A stretch of 64,000 nucleotides of DNA from Oscheius tipulae (Eukaryota; Nematoda; Chromadorea; Rhabditida; Rhabditidae), in the NCBI GenBank assembly GCA_037178975.1, contig JASJZH010000005.1, forward strand, positions 62,001-126,000. Direction: 5' to 3'. Shown piece by piece: positions 24,370 through 34,950 of the stretch (the first letter of the stretch is position 1; each line of letters starts with the position of its first letter). A program made the translations under genes and the position numbers. Below the pieces are notes generated by a model. The model was not told where the DNA came from. It was given only the letters and a program-made list of their open reading frames with translations, and ran no database searches.

Positions 24370-25801
24370 TACAGGATAACCCAGTAGCGTCCAGAACCTG
24401 GACTCCAGGTGCCCTCGCATCAAAATGAATTGTGCAGCTGGGCTGTGGGGTGAAAATACAGTGGCGATCTGTTTACCCTAGCCTAAAAACCCAAAAACTG
24501 AAGCGTCCCCGTAGATAGGTCGAGCATGCTTTTGAAGGATGTCCCACTCTCTCCCTCGCAACGCCGACCTTGTGCTTGGATACACACGTTAAGTATCCAG
24601 CTACGCTAAACGTTTCCGTTCGAACGCTAGAAGTATGGGACAGAGAGACAGAGACTAAGAGACGGAAAGAATGAAGTTCAGACAGACAGAGAGACAGGAA
24701 GTGAGAACGTCTCGGGGAAAAACTCCCGGGGGGAAAAAGACATGTCTGGGCCATTAAAGTGACCATGTATCGCCGAGCCACATGAGTGACGGACTGACCG
24801 GGTGCGAATAAAAACAGACCCCAACAGCCCAAGGCAAACAGACAAGAGGCGCTAGGAGCGGGCTCTTCAAACAGGTGTCTTTTTAAGAGAGGCGCGCGCC
24901 ACTGAAACGTTCGCGTGTGAGTCTTCAAACAGTCCTTTCGACTGGAGAGGAAGGCGGAAGCAGAAGGTCCCTCCGGAGACATTACTCAACTCAAGTAGCC
25001 TCTGTAGGTCGTCAAAAACGACCGCGGGTTGATGGACTGCTAAATAGACTTTAACCGAAATAGCTGGGGAACCCGGTAGGGTTCTGCATATGAGAGTGAA
25101 CAAAAGGATGTAATTAGACAAGGACAACGCGAGACAGAGACAACGAGAAAAAGAGACAGAGAGAGTGAGACAGTGAGACAGAGTGACAGGGAGACAGAGA
25201 AAGACGTAAACAAGACTGCCCTGCTGATTAAAAAACCAACTTTAATGATCCCGCCGCAAAGGAAATTATCCTAGGGTTCCAAAACGGCCCACCCGTTTAA
25301 ACATTACGAACACTTCTCTAACTTTAAACGAATTCACTTAAGGAGGGAGGATAATCGTGCTGGAGAAAACAGAGAAACCTAGCCAGCCACAGCAGCGGCT
25401 ACTAGCTTATTGACGCTGGGAATAGCTCTGTGGCCGCTTCCCGGGTCGCCTTTCTGGAGTGCTCAGGAATCGATTCAGGAAGAGAGAGAAAGAGAAGCTT
25501 TCTGCCCTTTTCTAGCAGCCTCCCAGATGTTATTGGCGAGATGCCTCTTGGAATGTTACGAAACTTTGGGTGCCCATTTGCTTCAAAAACTACCAAAATA
25601 AGAGCTCAGAAATCTCCAGTAAAATTCCGGGTGGTCTGACTTAAATTCAATTTTACGAACAAAACCATAATCTGGGTCAACTTGGCGAAGAGCAGGGCAA
25701 GAAGCAAACTTCATTTCAAGACCTCTGAGCACGGAGATCGTTGAAGTAGATATTGCTATCATCCCAAATGTTTTCCGTCTGGTGACCTGGGACCACTCGG
25801 A
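22830..25801. other. Three-kilobase spacer upstream of the GEF
   Basis: No gene recognised. It holds GACAGAGA tracts (23150-23260, 24650-24690, 25125-25200), one complete tRNA-like repeat and a GAGA microsatellite at 24329-24370. A minus-strand frame around 24867-25127 looks mildly protein-like but has no motif I can name; an untranslated or distal GEF exon could lie here. Confidence 0.35.
23905..24205. repeat. Head-to-head tRNA-like dispersed repeat, copy 4 (most complete)
   Basis: This copy shows every part. The left end reads ggatcgtgttcagcacg and the right end gcgctgaacacgaac, which are inverted copies of each other. Inside, the minus-strand half has A box TGGTCGAGTGG and B box GGTTCGAGTTC; the plus-strand half has A box TGACCTAGTGG and B box GTTCGATCCCC. 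The centre is catttccgagacggtacggg. Confidence 0.7.
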
Positions 25802-26500
25802 TCATTGGTAGCTACTAGCCAGCCAGTAGAAAAAAAAGCGGATCAATGAGAGCAGCTGAAAATCCACGTCTCTGTCTTTCTGTTTCTCAGGCTCTCTGTC
25901 TCTGACTCTGTCACTTACAATGTCACATACATATTGTAAATGGATAGTGTCCGTCTTAATGGAATATCCGTGACAATAACCGAGTAACACATCAAACCTG
26001 TGTAAAGGACTTTTTTAATGACACAGATCACGGCAACTGGAATAATATACCTAAATCAGAAACTTGTAAAACAACTTTCAATACCTACTTTCCCCCAACT
26101 GATATCTGATAGTCATGTCCAGATTCTCGTCATGATGACGAGCATATACCTTCTTCTTACGTTTTATTATGTAGGGAAGAGCCTGGAATGGAACTTTAAG
26201 GGGAGGGCTCCGAAAATCTAACCAGAATTTTGGCCCAGACTCACTGATTTCCTCAATAAACAGAAAGTAGAAGAGAAAAATTATGACGATTGCTGAAATC
26301 ACCTGTAAAGAGTGATGTTCTGGGGAAAACGCCAAATAACTGACAGCAGAACGGGCAAAAGTCCTCGTGCAACAGCAACTAGAACATGTTTTTTCGTATT
26401 CGACAAAGTGAACTGTGGCTATGATTCGCTCGACAGCCAGAGCAGCCCAGCTACATATGTACAAGTAGGCAAAGTAGCCATTTGGGAAATAGGTGGCTTC
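25802..26500 (-). CDS. Srab/Sra-like 7TM chemoreceptor, partial or decayed
   Basis: The minus strand carries several blocks of a nematode chemoreceptor. The exon from 26500 encodes a membrane helix ending in ALAVERIIATVHFVEYEK, which matches the VIERxxATxxxxxYE signature of the Srab/Sra group. It is followed by a helix (AIVIIFLFYFLF), the loop RKKKVYARHHDENLDMTIRY with the conserved RYQLGE (compare GYQLQEN in the receptors at 57-63 kb), a helix around YIIPVAVICVIKKVLYT, and a last helix SLIRFFFYWLASSYQ before the stop at 25802. The N-terminal helices are not cleanly found between 26500 and 27400, and no start codon is convincing. It may be a pseudogene or I may have missed exons. Confidence 0.5.
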
Positions 26501-26959
26501 CTGAATTTGGACTGGGCTTTTCTTTTCTCAGTCTCATGCTCTCTGGCTCTTTTTATTCAGGCTACTGTTTTGTGAGTTTATTCGGTTTACAATACTTCAG
26601 AACCTCACAAAGTCAGGAAGTTATTCGGGGGTTATTCGAACAATGTGTCCAACCAGTTAATCACAAAATAGTAGCCTGAATACAAACTATTTGGCGCTGA
26701 CCAATCATAACCAGACCATAGTCTAAGTTGATTAAAAAAATTGCCAATTGTTGTTTGTACAACTGATTGGTGCTTTTCTAGGCTTTTCATGCAAAAAATG
26801 TCATAAACTGAAGAAAACGAGGAAAAGGAACAAAAGACAAAAAACCAAAATGAGAAATTTAAAAATGGATCCGAACCAACCGCCAACTTGTCATGGGCCC
26901 GCTGCGCACCACTCGGCCTTGCTGCCATGTTTTTTTTGGATCCAGCTCAGCCCCATCAG

Positions 26960-27865
26960 GTTCGAGCGCGTGCATTTAGTCGCGACACTAGGGGAAGCAG
27001 CAACGTCAACACGCCATATCTCGGAGTAGGAAGAAATTAAGCGAATTTGGCAATGTATTCCGTAATGCCCAAGGGTTATTGAATGACACTATACCCAATA
27101 TCAAAGTCCAACTTAAGTTGGGTGGCTTCCCTTGTGAGTCCAGCACAACCATGTCAGAACACAGCTCAAAGGAATAAACATAATATTCATGACGGTCTCA
27201 ATACCAAATCAGATGTAATTCAAGCAGTCGAATATCTCCGACGGAAACAAATTTGAAATTTTGATCCGAGAGGAAACGAAAAAAACGGAAGTGTGGAAAT
27301 TTTGCAGGTGGTCTTCAGAGACTCCAGTTGCTCTTAGATAATAGTTGCAGCCAATGCAGTTATCGCCACGAAAAAGCAATCCGAGTTGAAAACTTGGTCT
27401 TCAAGCGGGCATGAGACGGAAATTTGGAAGAGGAGTGGAAATAAACGGTGACAGGGGGACAGAGAGACATAAAGATGAAGGGACAGAGACGCGGAAAGAG
27501 AGGCAGAGAGATAGAGAGGGAGATAAACACAGCAACCCTTTCGATTCGAATGGTAACACTGTTACCAGAGGGAATTTCGAATTATTCCCATGGCATCTGA
27601 CACACCTGTTCCCAGATTCTTTCCCACCACAGAGTACACTTCGTTTTCACTACAAACTATGTATCATTTTTAGCCAAAGTCTATGCTCTATTTCCGACTC
27701 CTCTTGCATCACGCATCACTCAAAAAACAGCCCATTTGACGCAGGAAATATGAGTAGAGGCTCCAATTTGCACCTGAGGCCGTACCGAGTACGTGCAGCA
27801 GCGCCATGGCAACTGCAATCTAATCAAACTGGAAATTATCACTCGTTTCAAGAGCAAGTCTCAAA
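26960..27865. other. Spacer before the PPxY gene cluster
   Basis: No gene recognised with confidence. Hydrophobic minus-strand fragments may belong to the N-terminus of the partial chemoreceptor. A GACAGAGA tract lies at 27450-27530. Confidence 0.3.
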
Positions 27866-28414
27866 ATGGTGTTCGTCGTGCCAGCGAACTTTTCTTCTCA
27901 TGGTTATAGTTCGTCCGGACAGGCAAATACTTCACTTCGTCGGACATCAGAGCCTCCATCTTACGCTATTTCCATGTTCGATGGACCTCCAGCTTATAGT
28001 AGTCTGTATCCTGAGCCGCCAGAGAACATAGCTGGGTGGCCCGTTGGAGAAGGACGTGAATATCCAGGCTGGTCTGTACAAGAGGAAAGGGTGGAGTATA
28101 GCTACAAATTATCGATCACTTGTCCTCTATGTTCTTTAAATGAAATTGAAGAGGTGAGGTAGTCTCTGTCTCTCCGTCTCTCTTTGTTCCCTTGTCTCTC
28201 TGTGTCTCTATCTCTCTATCTCTCTGCCTCTCTGTCTTTCTGCCTTTCTGTTTCTGTCTAATACGGAGTTTTTCAGAATTCTGTTCGGCCAGCCTCTCCA
28301 CATTCCGAGAGCGAAATTGTCGAAAGGAATCTTTGCCGATTTTTCGCCATACTCACTACCTTTTTTGCCATCGTCTTTGTAGTTATGTTATGCAAGAAAC
28401 TGTCACATTTTTAG
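27866..28414 (+). CDS. PPxY single-pass membrane microprotein A
   Basis: Two exons, 27866-28155 and 28277-28414, joined in phase 0 (donor gaagag|gtgagg, acceptor gtttttcag). The N-terminal part carries two PY motifs, EPPSYA and GPPAYSSLYPEPPE; the C-terminal part has one membrane helix, FFAILTTFFAIVFVVML, and a short tail ending KKLSHF. There is no signal peptide, so the likely topology is N-terminus in the cytosol with the helix near the C-terminus. PPxY motifs bind WW domains, for example in Nedd4-type ubiquitin ligases. A link to protein sorting is an inference. First member of the local family. The middle of exon 1 may hide a further intron. Its stop codon lies only about 120 bp before microprotein B. 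Confidence 0.7.
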
Positions 28415-28533
28415 ACCTTTATCAATTTTTGTGTGTGGGTAAAACGTTGCTTCACATGTTGTTCGTCTTTCGCAAACGGATACTCCAGCATTTCCTCTCG
28501 TATCTTCCTAAAACGTATTTAAAAAAATTCAGG

Positions 28534-28999
28534 ATGGTATACAGCATTCCGATGCGAGCTCCGGTCAAGTTTGACGGAGAGCCAGAGCGGAACATGGCTC
28601 CTCCCTCTTACAGTACCCTCTTCCCTGAAAGAGTTTTTGATGGACCGAAGCAGGTGAGGATCTTCCTACACAAGCCGGTAGAAATTCAGCAGAGAGTGAG
28701 TTCAAGATTCTATAGAGACAGAGAAACAGAGAGACTGAGAGATCGTGAGAAAGAGAGACAGAGAAACTTAGAGACAGAGACGCAAAGGGAGAGAGAAATA
28801 AACAGAGAAACAGCGATACCTAAAGACAAAAAGACAGAGAGTTGGTTAGACAGAGAAATAAGTTTTACAGATGAGCGTTCAAGAAAAGCAATCGCAGGAA
28901 TATGTCGGCTACTGTATTATTGTTACGATATTTGTTGTCGCCTTCTTCTGCTACGTCTATATAACCACAAACCACGCCAGTGTTAAAAAGAACTACTAA
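28534..28999 (+). CDS. PPxY single-pass membrane microprotein B (82 aa)
   Basis: Exons 28534-28653 and 28871-28999 join in phase 0. Exon 1 ends with the family core APPSYSTLFPERVFDGPKQ; exon 2 encodes the helix YCIIVTIFVVAFFCYVYI and a basic tail ending KKNY. The ATG is one base after aaaattcag, a likely trans-splice acceptor, and lies 120 bp downstream of the stop of microprotein A, a spacing typical of nematode operons. The intron is a GACAGAG tract. Nothing enzymatic is visible. Confidence 0.75.
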
Positions 29000-29048
29000 A
29001 CGAAATTCATACATACATACAAGCCATACAAAGTTCATTTGTGCTTTT

Positions 29049-29054
29049 TATAAA
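29049..29054 (+). promoter_or_regulatory. TATA box of microprotein C
   Basis: TATAAA in the context ctttttataaagtc, 62 bp before the start codon. It suggests that C has its own promoter although it lies only 117 bp after B. Confidence 0.45.
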
Positions 29055-29115
29055 GTCAATTTACGGCTCTCTGTCGAACTACTTCATTTCTCTACATTTA
29101 CACTTCATTTTCTGA

Positions 29116-29854
29116 ATGGCAGCCCCGGTGTACTACACAACTGTCCATCCCTCGCCGGTATCTTCAGCTCCTTTTTCGAGACCTGCTTCTTATACCAGTC
29201 TGTATGGACTAACTAGCTCGCCATCCCCGAGGATTTTTATAGAGCTGCCAGAGCCATCGAGGCCTGTTTTGGTAGGTTCTGAGACAGAGATTTACTGTTG
29301 CTAGAACAGAAAGAAAGGCTGAAAAACATAGCAAATCAGAAATGGTAAGCTTTGGAAGCATTTTGAAGGAAAACAAGCAGCAAGACTATGTCCAGCGCTC
29401 TCGAAAACCTTAGGAAACGGCAAAGAAATACTTTTTTCACTTGAGGGGATTGAAGAGATTACTAGGCGAGCGCGCTAACCACTCGGCCATTTGGCAGAAT
29501 ATCTCCTAGACGGTACAGGGCTGCCGCATTGATCCAAATGGCCTAGTGGTCGCTTGAAGCTCAAACGTCACCGAGCGTTCTTGGTTTTCTTTTTTTTCCA
29601 CCATTCTTTTTTATCATTTTGAAGACAGAAAACGGTCTTATGCTTTATAAACGCCTTTTTATGTACTGCACTGGACAAGATCTTGTCCACACATCCTCAT
29701 TTCGACGAAACAGAAATTTAAGGTCCACAGCTACAGAAACAACAACCAAGCCCGTCGCAAAAACATCAAGATTTACATTATTCTGGCCATTGTCGCTATC
29801 TTCACATTCTTTTCCACATGTACTCTTGTATTTTTTATGATCAGAAAATTTTGA
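29116..29854 (+). CDS. PPxY-family single-pass membrane microprotein C (98 aa)
   Basis: Exons 29116-29271 and 29714-29854 join in phase 0. The first exon has the degenerate family motif RPASYTSLYG, in which PPxY has become PASY. The second encodes a basic stretch (RRKNIK) followed by the helix IYIILAIVAIFTFFSTCTLV and the short tail IRKF. The 442-bp intron contains a tRNA-like repeat. Loss of the second proline predicts weaker or no WW-domain binding than in its neighbours, if that is the family's role. Confidence 0.7.
29400..29600. repeat. Head-to-head tRNA-like dispersed repeat, copy 5
   Basis: It contains the left half gattactaggcgagcgcgct with ccactcggccatttgg, the joint tctcctagacggtacaggg and the right half ccaaatggcctagtgg with gctcaaacgtcaccg. 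B boxes are decayed. It lies in the intron of microprotein C. Confidence 0.55.
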
Positions 29855-29935
29855 ACTTTCACTTTTGTTTGAATTCAAAAGGACGATCCTTGATCTTACA
29901 TTCTAACAGTATATTCGTTCCTATTTATTTTTAGA

Positions 29936-30268
29936 ATGATTTTCTTCGTCGAGCCTGTCGAAGTGTTCGAAAGTTGGGAACAACTGCCGCCGCCTCCACT
30001 GTATAGTGATCTCTTTCCAGAAATCTGTGTCCAGAATGTGCCACTTCCTGTTTATATCGATGATAGGATACGAAGAGTGGAAGACGACCAGATTTCTGTA
30101 ATTTTTTTTCACTATACCGTAAACACAATCGCGTTTCAGGACCGCACAGATATCCATTTTGAGGACAATAGCAAATGTATCGTCGTTCTTTTTGCCATTC
30201 TAGTATTCTTAGCGGTAGCAGTTGTTCTTGGATATAAGTTGACGCATAGTGTTGTTAAAGTGAAATGA
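29936..30268 (+). CDS. PPxY single-pass membrane microprotein D
   Basis: The open frame runs 110 codons from the ATG at 29936, which sits one base after tatttttag, a likely trans-splice acceptor, 80 bp after the stop of C. It carries the core PPPPLYSDLFPEICVQ, a second PY-like site (PLPVYIDD), and the helix CIVVLFAILVFLAVAVVLGY near the C-terminus. A 42-base stretch at 30098-30139 has a good donor (gtaatt) and acceptor (cgtttcag), matching the intron position in B and C, but it is in frame and free of stops. The product is 110 aa if retained and 96 aa if spliced. Confidence 0.75.
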   Translation: MIFFVEPVEVFESWEQLPPPPLYSDLFPEICVQNVPLPVYIDDRIRRVEDDQISVIFFHYTVNTIAFQDRTDIHFEDNSKCIVVLFAILVFLAVAVVLGYKLTHSVVKVK

Positions 30269-30565
30269 ACACAGGCATCTGGCACTAGCTCTCTCTGTCT
30301 TTCTGTCCCCCTGTTTCTTTGTCTTCTCTGTCACTCTATCACTCTGTCTCTCTATCCCTGTGTCTCTCATTGTATCCTGCTCAAGTTACTTTTTCAATCC
30401 ACCCACGGACTAAAAAAGCAATTCTCGGAAAATCAGGTGTGCAGAGGCAAGAAACGGGCAGATACTTGATTATATGAACGAGCAATAATCTAACCACGGA
30501 TATGAAAACGCTGTAATTATTTTGCTTACCATCAGTAATTTGGCAAACATCTGCAGCCTCCGACA

Positions 30566-30792
30566 ATGATATTTGTCTCCTACCACCAGCAAACTCATCA
30601 AATGCAGGTGCGTCTCGAGAGGCTTGAATACATGTAGCAATGGTCGATTCGTCGTTTTAGGGTGATGACGAAAAACGTCAACAATTGATGAGAAGGCGGA
30701 AGGTCTACTACAACTGCTCCATCGTTTTAGTCTTTCTTTTGCTAGCTACTTTGTTTTCTGTTGCTTTTGCTTTTCGAAATAAAATCTTTTGA
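30566..30792 (+). CDS. Single-pass membrane microprotein E (57 aa)
   Basis: Too short for most gene finders. Exons 30566-30607 and 30661-30792 join in phase 0 at the same kind of position as in the neighbouring PPxY genes (catgcag equivalent ATGCAG|gtgcgt, acceptor gtcgttttag). Exon 2 encodes DDEKRQQLMRRRKVYY and the helix CSIVLVFLLLATLFSVAFAF with a tail ending RNKIF. The N-terminal exon is only 14 codons and lacks PPxY, so either the motif was lost, an upstream exon exists, or the start is wrong. I place it in the family by gene structure and location only. Confidence 0.5.
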
Positions 30793-30799
30793 AGCAAAA

Positions 30800-32010
30800 A
30801 CTTACAGAAAATCGAGCTTTCAGGTATGTCAAGAGTTCCCCATAAAACTAGCCTCTTTGCATCTATTTCCTTCTGTCTGGATTCTTCGTCCTTTGTCGTC
30901 CCACCTGTCTCAGTCTCTTTGAATTCCAGGTTCGTCTACCCATTTGGTAGACAATTTCCCGAATGTTTACGATGAGTCGTATGAGTGTTTTTGCCTCCTC
31001 CTCTTTCAATGGCCTTGTTTTGCCTCGCCCGCTTCAATGAGTGTAACCGGCAGGGAGGATGTGTTTTCACTTTTTGGGGACTACCGGTTGTGCACTTCGT
31101 CACAAGTCAAAGAGATTGATCAACGATAAGAGAGACAGAGCGTTCACAGAACTTTATTATTGTATTTTGTGGTCGGAAGTCTATGCTAGCAGAAGTTTTG
31201 ACTCCTGCAGTAGCCTAGATGCACTCCAATTGTGTTTATGATCAGCGTGAAAAATGCTGCCATGTGGGGGAAGAAGGCGATCGAGAGACAGATGAAAAGC
31301 AGCGATATGCAAAGGGAGACAGCGATAAAGAATTCTTTGGACAGCTGAATGACAGGTCCTCGGGATTTGGTCTGAAAATAGGAAGTGAATTTGGCGAAGC
31401 TATAATAAATAGTGACAGAGACACACAGACATCACAGACAGTATTGAAACTAATAAAGGCACAGGTGGTTGGGGTGGCAAGAGTCAAAGGGCAAACTCTG
31501 CCGTTTTATTGGTTTCTTTGTTCTTTGTAGAAGACCGTCGGATAGAACTGTCTGGATGTCTGGTGGTAAAATTCATCTTAGAGTTCTATGAACGTAGTCA
31601 AGGGGAGTGATCGTAGAATAGAAAGCAGTGAGAGATAGCGGCAAGAAGGACAGGATGAGGAGAGACACATAGACAAGACCAGAATAGCAGACTATACCAG
31701 TCAACTTACCCTGACATCTTCATTAAGCAAAACTGCCGAAGATGTTGGCGGCTGTTTCTGAGACAAGTCATGGTCAGTGGCGGCACAGACGGGTTCCATC
31801 TCTGCGAATGGCGCGAACCATGGGAAACACAACCGACGGGACCAGCTGAGAGGCGCGCGGTGGGGAGACAGAGAGAGAGAGAGGGGACAAGGGACAACAG
31901 TCTCCTCTATGGCTACGGTAGTCCGTCAAAGCGAAAATGGCTGTCGCATTACGGACAAAGCGAAACTCTTTTCGCTTCGAGCCTCCTAGCTTCTAGTCAT
32001 TACCTCACAT
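30800..32010. other. Spacer before ZFAND1
   Basis: No gene recognised. CTCTGT or GACAGAG tracts occur at 31255-31310 and 31860-31885. Several open frames on both strands lack any motif. Confidence 0.35.
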
Positions 32011-32014
32011 AACA

Positions 32015-33209
32015 ATGGCCGAACTTGTCGATCTTGGCAAGCACTGCTATCTGGAGACCTGCAAAAAACTAGGTGAGTTTACATATACGTCTCTGTCTCT
32101 CTGTCTCTCTCTTTCTCTCTGTTCCTCTGTCTTGTTGTCTCTTTCTGTCTCAACACTTGTATCTCTGTCTCTATGTCTTTCTCTGATTTAGACTATACTC
32201 CTTTCCACTGCCGTGAATGTAAGCAGCATTTTTGCAATGAGCACCGCTTTCTTCATGGCTGTGTCTTCTCCAAAACCTACAATCCAGCTACCGAGCCGTC
32301 TTCCAGTACCCTGAAACCGTTTCTCTGCTCCAAGCAGGTAGATTCTCTATCGTAACCTCTAATTTCCTAACTTTCAGGACTGCTTCCTCGGTGAGAACAT
32401 CAAGATCGTCTGTCCGTTCTGTGAGCGAAACTTCTGTCTGCAGCACAGACACACGATGGAGCACGACTGTCAATACGTTACCAAGGAGAAAGAAACGGAT
32501 CCGGCAATCGCAGAGCGACTGCGAAAGATGCACGAGATGCTGGGGCCACTGATCAAGAAAGAACTGCAGGAAAAGAAGGGCAGAAGTGAGGAGAGTAGGA
32601 CCGAAACGGTTAGTAGTCTTTTAGTTTTGACCTGTCAAGCATTCTCAGAACGATCCGACTCCTTTGAATCAGTCCCGAATAGATCAGATTGCCGCGATGA
32701 GGACCAAACTTGCTGGTAAAGACGTAGCTGTTCCCTCTTCTAGTCAACCTCCTCCTCTGGTCACGAAAACTGACGAGACCGCTACGGTCTTTGACCTCGC
32801 GGTAACCAACTCCACATTTTTGACACCTGGACATCCTTTACAGCTCCCGAAAATCTCTGTTCAGCAGCAGAAGGAAGACCGAGTCGCTGTGATGAAACTG
32901 AAGATGAGCAACAAGGGCGCTGGTCTTTCGGAAAAGCAAATTCTCTTTGTGGAATGGCCAGGAGGACGGAAGCCCGTCTTTGTGCTGAAGTCATGGACCA
33001 TTGGAAAGGCGATCAGTCAGGCTAAAGAAGACTTAAAGTTTCATCTCGAGGTGGGTTAGTCTCTGTCTCAGTCTCGTTTATTCTGTCTCATATGTAATCA
33101 TCCTCTTCAGATCAAGTCCATTTGTAAGCGAGAAACTGAAGCCGTCTTGGACATAGCAGATACCGTTAGTCACGTCTTCAAAGAAGAAGATACACTGGTG
33201 CTGAGCTAG
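32015..33209 (+). CDS. AN1-type zinc finger protein, ZFAND1-like (311 aa)
   Basis: Five exons close in frame: 32015-32072, 32192-32337, 32378-32608, 32649-33050, 33111-33209. The start MAELVDLGKHCYLETCK, two AN1 zinc fingers (HCRECKQHFCNEHRFLHGC at about 24-42 and CPFCERNFCLQHRHTMEHDC at about 83-102) and the C-terminal ubiquitin-like region (KPVFVLKSWTIGKAISQA, ending TLVLS) are in the order of human ZFAND1. That protein recruits p97/VCP and the 26S proteasome to stress granules. The Cys and His ligands of both fingers are present. The middle region between fingers and C-terminal domain is longer than in human. Its function here is by homology. Confidence 0.9.
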
Positions 33210-33343
33210 TCAAAACTCTATCCTTCTAATAAACGGATTCATAGCTAGTCACGTCCTGTTTGGTCCCACCACAGACCACCCACAATCCTCGCGAGAAACA
33301 AAACATTAACGGGAAATGGGACTGACTCGACATCAATACCTAA

Positions 33344-33763
33344 ATGGATCACCAGGGCAACCATGTGTGGCTACATTCTACGAAACATTCTTCTTGTCTG
33401 AAGCAGCTGTTGCCACCTTTGCCGCCATTGCCGAGGTCTCTAATTCGATCTACTGGACCGCCTCGGGTCGCACATGATACTCGTCGATCGGAGTTAATTC
33501 TCTCTTCAAGTACTATGTTCAGTCACCGATGGGCCAATACGGGATCCGCCAAACCGACCAGTAGGTAGACTTTTCCGTCCTTTCACACCGAGCCGCCTTC
33601 AGGTCCAGGATACTTTATAGCACTCGGACTGGGTTTCATCATGTTCTGCCTCTTTATCTGGGCCATACAGCGACAGTACTACGCCGAGATGGAGGACAAG
33701 AAGGATGTGCACTTGTCCCAGGATAGTCTAGCTGATATTCTTCGAATGGACACTATTCCTTGA
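33344..33763 (+). CDS. Single-pass membrane protein F (125 aa), unidentified
   Basis: Exons 33344-33560 and 33603-33763 join across a 42-bp intron in phase 1. The N-terminal half is Pro/Leu/Ser-rich (LLPPLPPLPRSLIRS) with no PPxY. The C-terminal part has one strong helix, YFIALGLGFIMFCLFIWAI, followed by an acidic tail with KKDVHLSQDSLADILRMD. An internal Met (MFSHRWANTG) could be the true start, giving about 68 aa. It lies 135 bp after ZFAND1. I do not recognise it. It shares size and topology with the PPxY cluster but not its motif. Confidence 0.55.
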
Positions 33764-33859
33764 GCGTGAACGGACATATGAGTAAACATTTGTTCTTGTA
33801 TCTGTAGAAAGAAGTTTCTGCATCCACTCAACAAATCCAGAAAACATGCAAAAAGCCAA

Positions 33860-33930
33860 GGTCCCGGGGAGATTTGAACTCCCGTCGCAGGATTCAGAGT
33901 CCTGAGTGCTAACCGCTACACCACGGGACC
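33860..33930 (-). tRNA. tRNA-Gln (anticodon CTG)
   Basis: The minus strand folds as a complete tRNA: acceptor stem GGTCCCG with CGGGACC, A box TGTAGCGGTTAGCAC, anticodon arm CAGGA-CTCTGAA-TCCTG with CTG at the anticodon, and a T arm with GGGAG TTCAAAT CTCCC. It is 71 nt with no intron and no CCA. The sequence is close to the metazoan tRNA-Gln(CTG) standard and, unlike the dispersed tRNA-like repeats, has intact stems. Confidence 0.95.
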
Positions 33931-34252
33931 GGATGAGCCATGCAATTCACGACTAATACACTATCCGTCGAGCTTTTTTGGAGCGTCAGAGGCTATTTGT
34001 TCGTTTTTGTAGGATCCATTTAGCCTGCCCAATATGTTGATAATTACGAATAGTAGGGGTGAACAGAAAACAATGACATTAAGACGCAGAAAGACAGGGA
34101 CAGAAGGACAGAGAGCTAAGGAGCAATTTCGCCATTCGCCTCTCTGACGTCAATTCTGCAGCTTCCTTCTTTCCCCCTCCAGTGGTACTAAATGTTTAGA
34201 GAGGAGAGAATTCCTGGCCCCTTATTTACTAGCCATTTTATCACTTTTCGGA

Positions 34253-34399
34253 ATGACAACGAACACAGAGGCGTTGCCAAATTACAACGAGGTTTTCGGC
34301 ACCGGTCGCGTTCCAACTGTAGGAGCACATATTCCAGTGAAAAGTTTAGAAGGCCATATACGAACGCCCAGATTTTCTTCAAAAGGGAACAAGTTATAA
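34253..34399 (+). CDS. Short ORF with PxY motif, possible broken cluster member
   Basis: A 48-codon frame starts MTTNTEALPNYNEVFGTG. LPNYNEVF resembles the PPxYxxLF core of the neighbouring microproteins with one proline replaced. No membrane exon could be linked downstream, so this is either a remnant or coincidence. Confidence 0.25.
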   Translation: MTTNTEALPNYNEVFGTGRVPTVGAHIPVKSLEGHIRTPRFSSKGNKL

Positions 34400-34950
34400 T
34401 CACTTCTGAACGAACAACAGACAATGAAGTGAGTTTGTGTGTGTGTGAGAGAGAGACAGACAGAAATCGTATACGTTTAGGTGGAATCCGTTTGCGGTGA
34501 CCCGTGCATCTCATAGATGTTATATGATAACCGTATACCTTTTATGCTAATATAAAAAGTTAAGACATGGTCAAGCTTATCTTACTATAAATTTTCGTCG
34601 TGATAGCACTGGCGGAAGCAGAGAAGAAGAAAAGCAACTCACGCAGTCTATGAATTTTCTTTGGAAACAGAAATCAGTATATTGGAACACGCGATTGATT
34701 GACAACTGTTTATTTGAAGAAAATTGATAAGAGTCGAACTGTCTTGATGTAGAATGCAATGATAAACAGAATAAAGGTACCGAGTACCACTGAAAATTGT
34801 AAGTAAACAATAAATCGTGAATTTTCGGAGAAAAACCGAGACGGTAGAGCTCGGAAAACGGATTTCCATCTCATAAACTTCTTTTGCAGTGAACTTGTCC
34901 ATTTGATTTGAAGAGACAGAGAGACAAAGACATACCTAGTGAGCAGACTG

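Noticed and set aside
24473-24982. 169-codon minus-strand frame upstream of the GEF
   Set aside because: The frame crosses a GACAGAG tract and shows no domain; likely chance.
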